Source: a virus. Taken from it: a stretch of 32,168 nucleotides of DNA. The notes under the pieces are model-generated. The model worked only from the letters and a program-made list of their open reading frames with translations. It was not told where the DNA came from and ran no database searches. Shown here piece by piece: positions 31,401-32,168 of the stretch. Location: the IMG/VR virus record IMGVR_UViG_3300025646_000192, positions 1 through 32,168 of that record; one strand, given 5' to 3'. The number at the start of each line of letters is the position of its first letter. Positions within the stretch are counted from its first letter, which is position 1. The position numbers were made by a program, and so were the translations under genes.

Positions 31401-32168
31401 ATGTAGTTGATGCAGTAGCAAGTGCAGGTATAAGATTAGAATCTTCAGATACAGGAAATAGTTTTATTGCATTTGATGACCAATCTGCATCCAATCAATC
31501 AAGAATATACTACAACCATTCAACAGATTCTCTGCAATTTACTGTTAATGGTGATTCAGAAAAACTTCGCATAGACTCATCAGGACGCGTTGGTATTGGT
31601 ACGACTTCGCCTAGTGAGAAGCTAGTAATACAAGAAGGCAATGTTGCAATTAAAAGTACTACTATATCGCAAGAAACTCCTTTTTACTTTATGCGTGATG
31701 ATAGTGGACAAACGGCAGATTATGTAGCCAGTATTGGAATGCAAGCGGCTTCTTCAAGTGATTGGCGAGGTGTTATTACATTTAATGCAAAATCAGGGTC
31801 AGCCTACAACAATAACACAATTGCAGAACGCATGAGAATAGATTCATCAGGCAACGTTGGTATTGGTACGAGTAGTCCTACACAAAAATTAGATATATCG
31901 GGCGGTCACCTTAGGCTGGACGATGCTCGGAGAATTAGGTTTGGCGGTGGAACAGCAGCTATCGAAGGTAGTGGCTCGTCTAACATCTTGAGCCTTATTA
32001 CAAACAACACAGAAAGAGTGCGTATCGACTCATCAGGAAATGTTGGTATAGGCACTACAAGTCCTGCTTCTACATTGCAGATATATACTGATGTTAATGG
32101 AGTATCAAATGTTTTAGATGTAACAAACCAAGCATTATCATCTTCTGCTGGTGCTAGTGCTGTAATAC
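28457..32168 (+). CDS. Tail fibre, N-terminal part (3' end missing)
   Basis: ATG 28457 follows GGAAGAGG. The frame stays open to the end of the window (1237 codons plus one base). It starts MATHDYNIANQTGANFRADL and ...SAILSNNASATEPTTTTAYM LW, the virion-attachment start of many marine phage fibres. Then come repeats of DL(S/T/A)EGTNLYYTDARAR type, LDSET(F/L)(T/S)(I/V)LGG blocks, NLADNIILFNSNATG with ...ERGDATNKTLLWNETDDKW, and near the end the RIDSSG(N/R)VGIGT series (31562, 31826, 32012). The same motif continues at the left end of the window, which is the C-terminal part. The total protein would exceed 1650 residues. Confidence 0.9.
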   Translation, partial: MATHDYNIANQTGANFRADLNNALSAILSNNASATEPTTTTAYMLWVDTTNNLLKMRNSADNAWITLPVSITTSNTVDIDGGTVNTITSLSFSSGETVTTILDEDDLSSDSASALATQQSIKAYVDSQVTAQDLDFQGDTGGALSIDLDSETFTIAGGNGIDTSGALNTLTIAIDSSVVTLTDTQTLTNKTIDADSNTISNLEVDNLKSGVLDTDLTSVSASDDTLASSKAIKTYVDAQVTAQDLDLTDGITSISIDLDSETLSVLGGTGVTSTASGNGVTLAIGQDVGITADVTFNTVSADLTGDVTGTVSSIANHSTSDLSEGTNLYYTTARFDSAFSGKSTSDLTEGTNLYFTDERVDDRVNSLLVAGSNVTLTYDDVSNTLTIAATEDNLSNNDTDDLAEGSTNLYYTDARARAAISASGDLSYNSTTGVISFTERTDAEVRGLVSASGDLSYNSTTGVFSFTERTDAEVRGLISGGTGVTYNNTTGVISIGQAVGTSDNVTFGDVIVSGDLTVSGTTTTVNTETINLADNIILFNSNATGTPTENAGIEIERGDATNKTLLWNETDDKWTVGSETFVAGTFEGALTGNVTGTVSSLANHDTDDLSQGSTNLYYADSLVDSHLSGGTGVTYSSGTISIGQSVGTTDDVTFNSVTVTDEVIGDIDGAIQTPIRNTTGSTIYKGQAVYVTGLSGNTPTVALAKANSASTMPAVGIARADINNNATGQMTVLGTLDGIDTSGSNNIETGVTLSVNDVLYISATEAGNVTNTPPTGESNLIQNLGRVVRVSPNTNMTFSVQGAGRTNATPNLNSGKIFYGNGSNQSVATTLDTSIVPENTNLYYTDARARSAISVSGNALSYDSGTGVITSNYEESPTFTGTVTAAGLTVDGAGTFQGSSTQVDLIETDVVGNNTRLRQTVGDFFIQTVDDAGTSPVSRFNLDHATGDISFYDDTGTTQALFWDASAERLGIGTTSPASEIHVVDAVASAGIRLESSDTGNSFIAFDDQSASNQSRIYYNHSTDSLQFTVNGDSEKLRIDSSGRVGIGTTSPSEKLVIQEGNVAIKSTTISQETPFYFMRDDSGQTADYVASIGMQAASSSDWRGVITFNAKSGSAYNNNTIAERMRIDSSGNVGIGTSSPTQKLDISGGHLRLDDARRIRFGGGTAAIEGSGSSNILSLITNNTERVRIDSSGNVGIGTTSPASTLQIYTDVNGVSNVLDVTNQALSSSAGASAVI
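29717..29890 (+). repeat. 87-bp tandem duplication in the fibre gene
   Basis: Two 29-codon units (29717-29803, 29804-29890) encode SASGDLSYNSTTGV(I/F)SFTE plus RTDAEVRGL. Their last 36 bases (29765-29800 and 29852-29887) are identical, while the first parts differ at synonymous sites. Confidence 0.85.

Noticed and set aside
124-32071. Diversity-generating retroelement acting on the fibre repeats
   Set aside because: No reverse transcriptase and no template/variable repeat pair with adenine-specific changes is visible; repeats differ as ordinary protein repeats do.
1-32168. Lysogeny module (integrase, repressor, attachment site)
   Set aside because: No recombinase or repressor domain was found; the small HTH and RHH-like proteins alone do not support lysogeny.
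1-32168. Simple circular closure of the window
   Set aside because: The two ends share no overlap and a direct join breaks the fibre frame with a stop at bases 15-17.

Overview
The window is almost the whole genome of a small tailed phage of the lambda-like siphovirus type. All supportable genes lie on the + strand, packed with ATGA/TAATG overlaps, and the sequence is AT-rich. The tail-fibre, DUF3310 and small basic proteins are of kinds I associate with marine phages, so an AT-rich marine bacterium is the likely host. This is inference: nothing in the sequence names the host. Shine-Dalgarno sequences of the GGAG type are common, so the host translates with a standard bacterial system. I see no integrase, repressor, DNA polymerase or tRNA, which points to a lytic phage that borrows the host replicase.

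Layout: 1-1266 is the C-terminal end of a long tail-fibre gene whose N-terminal part runs off the right end (28457-32168). 1271-1893 holds two small fibre-associated genes. 1894-3310 is the lysis cassette (small membrane proteins, two holin candidates, a GH24 endolysin). 3317-3706 is a PD-(D/E)XK nuclease. After an AT-rich promoter-like gap come seven small overlapping unknown genes (3794-5144). 5144-9699 is the DNA replication and recombination block: YqaJ-type exonuclease, a resolvase-like nuclease, a single-stranded-DNA-binding protein with an SSB-type C-terminal tip, and a Toprim/RecA-like primase-helicase. It is followed by an iteron array (9706-9834) that is the best origin candidate. 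9829-12000 holds further accessory genes, including a fourth nuclease, DUF3310 and a mini-HTH protein. A 109-bp non-coding stretch with a hairpin (12001-12109) is a candidate cos site. 12110-21122 is packaging and head plus the tail tube: TerS, GpA-type TerL, gpW-like protein, portal, a single ORF joining an N-terminal domain, prohead protease and HK97 capsid, two tandem paralogous head-tail proteins, tail terminator and tube. 21127-28430 is the tail: a frameshifted G/GT chaperone, tape measure, two tip-proximal proteins, a gpJ-like central tip protein and a fibre chaperone.

The genes form a coherent cycle: recombination and replication from the 9.7-kb origin makes concatemers, TerS/TerL cuts and packages them through the portal into an HK97-type head, a short flexible tail is built on the 574-residue tape measure, and holin/endolysin release progeny. 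The most interesting points are the iteron array overlapping a start codon, nested translation starts in the capsid ORF, a dnaX-like frameshift site in the tail chaperone, four different PD-(D/E)XK nucleases, the DIPF-tailed binding protein, and the fact that both contig ends fall inside one repetitive fibre gene but do not join in frame.
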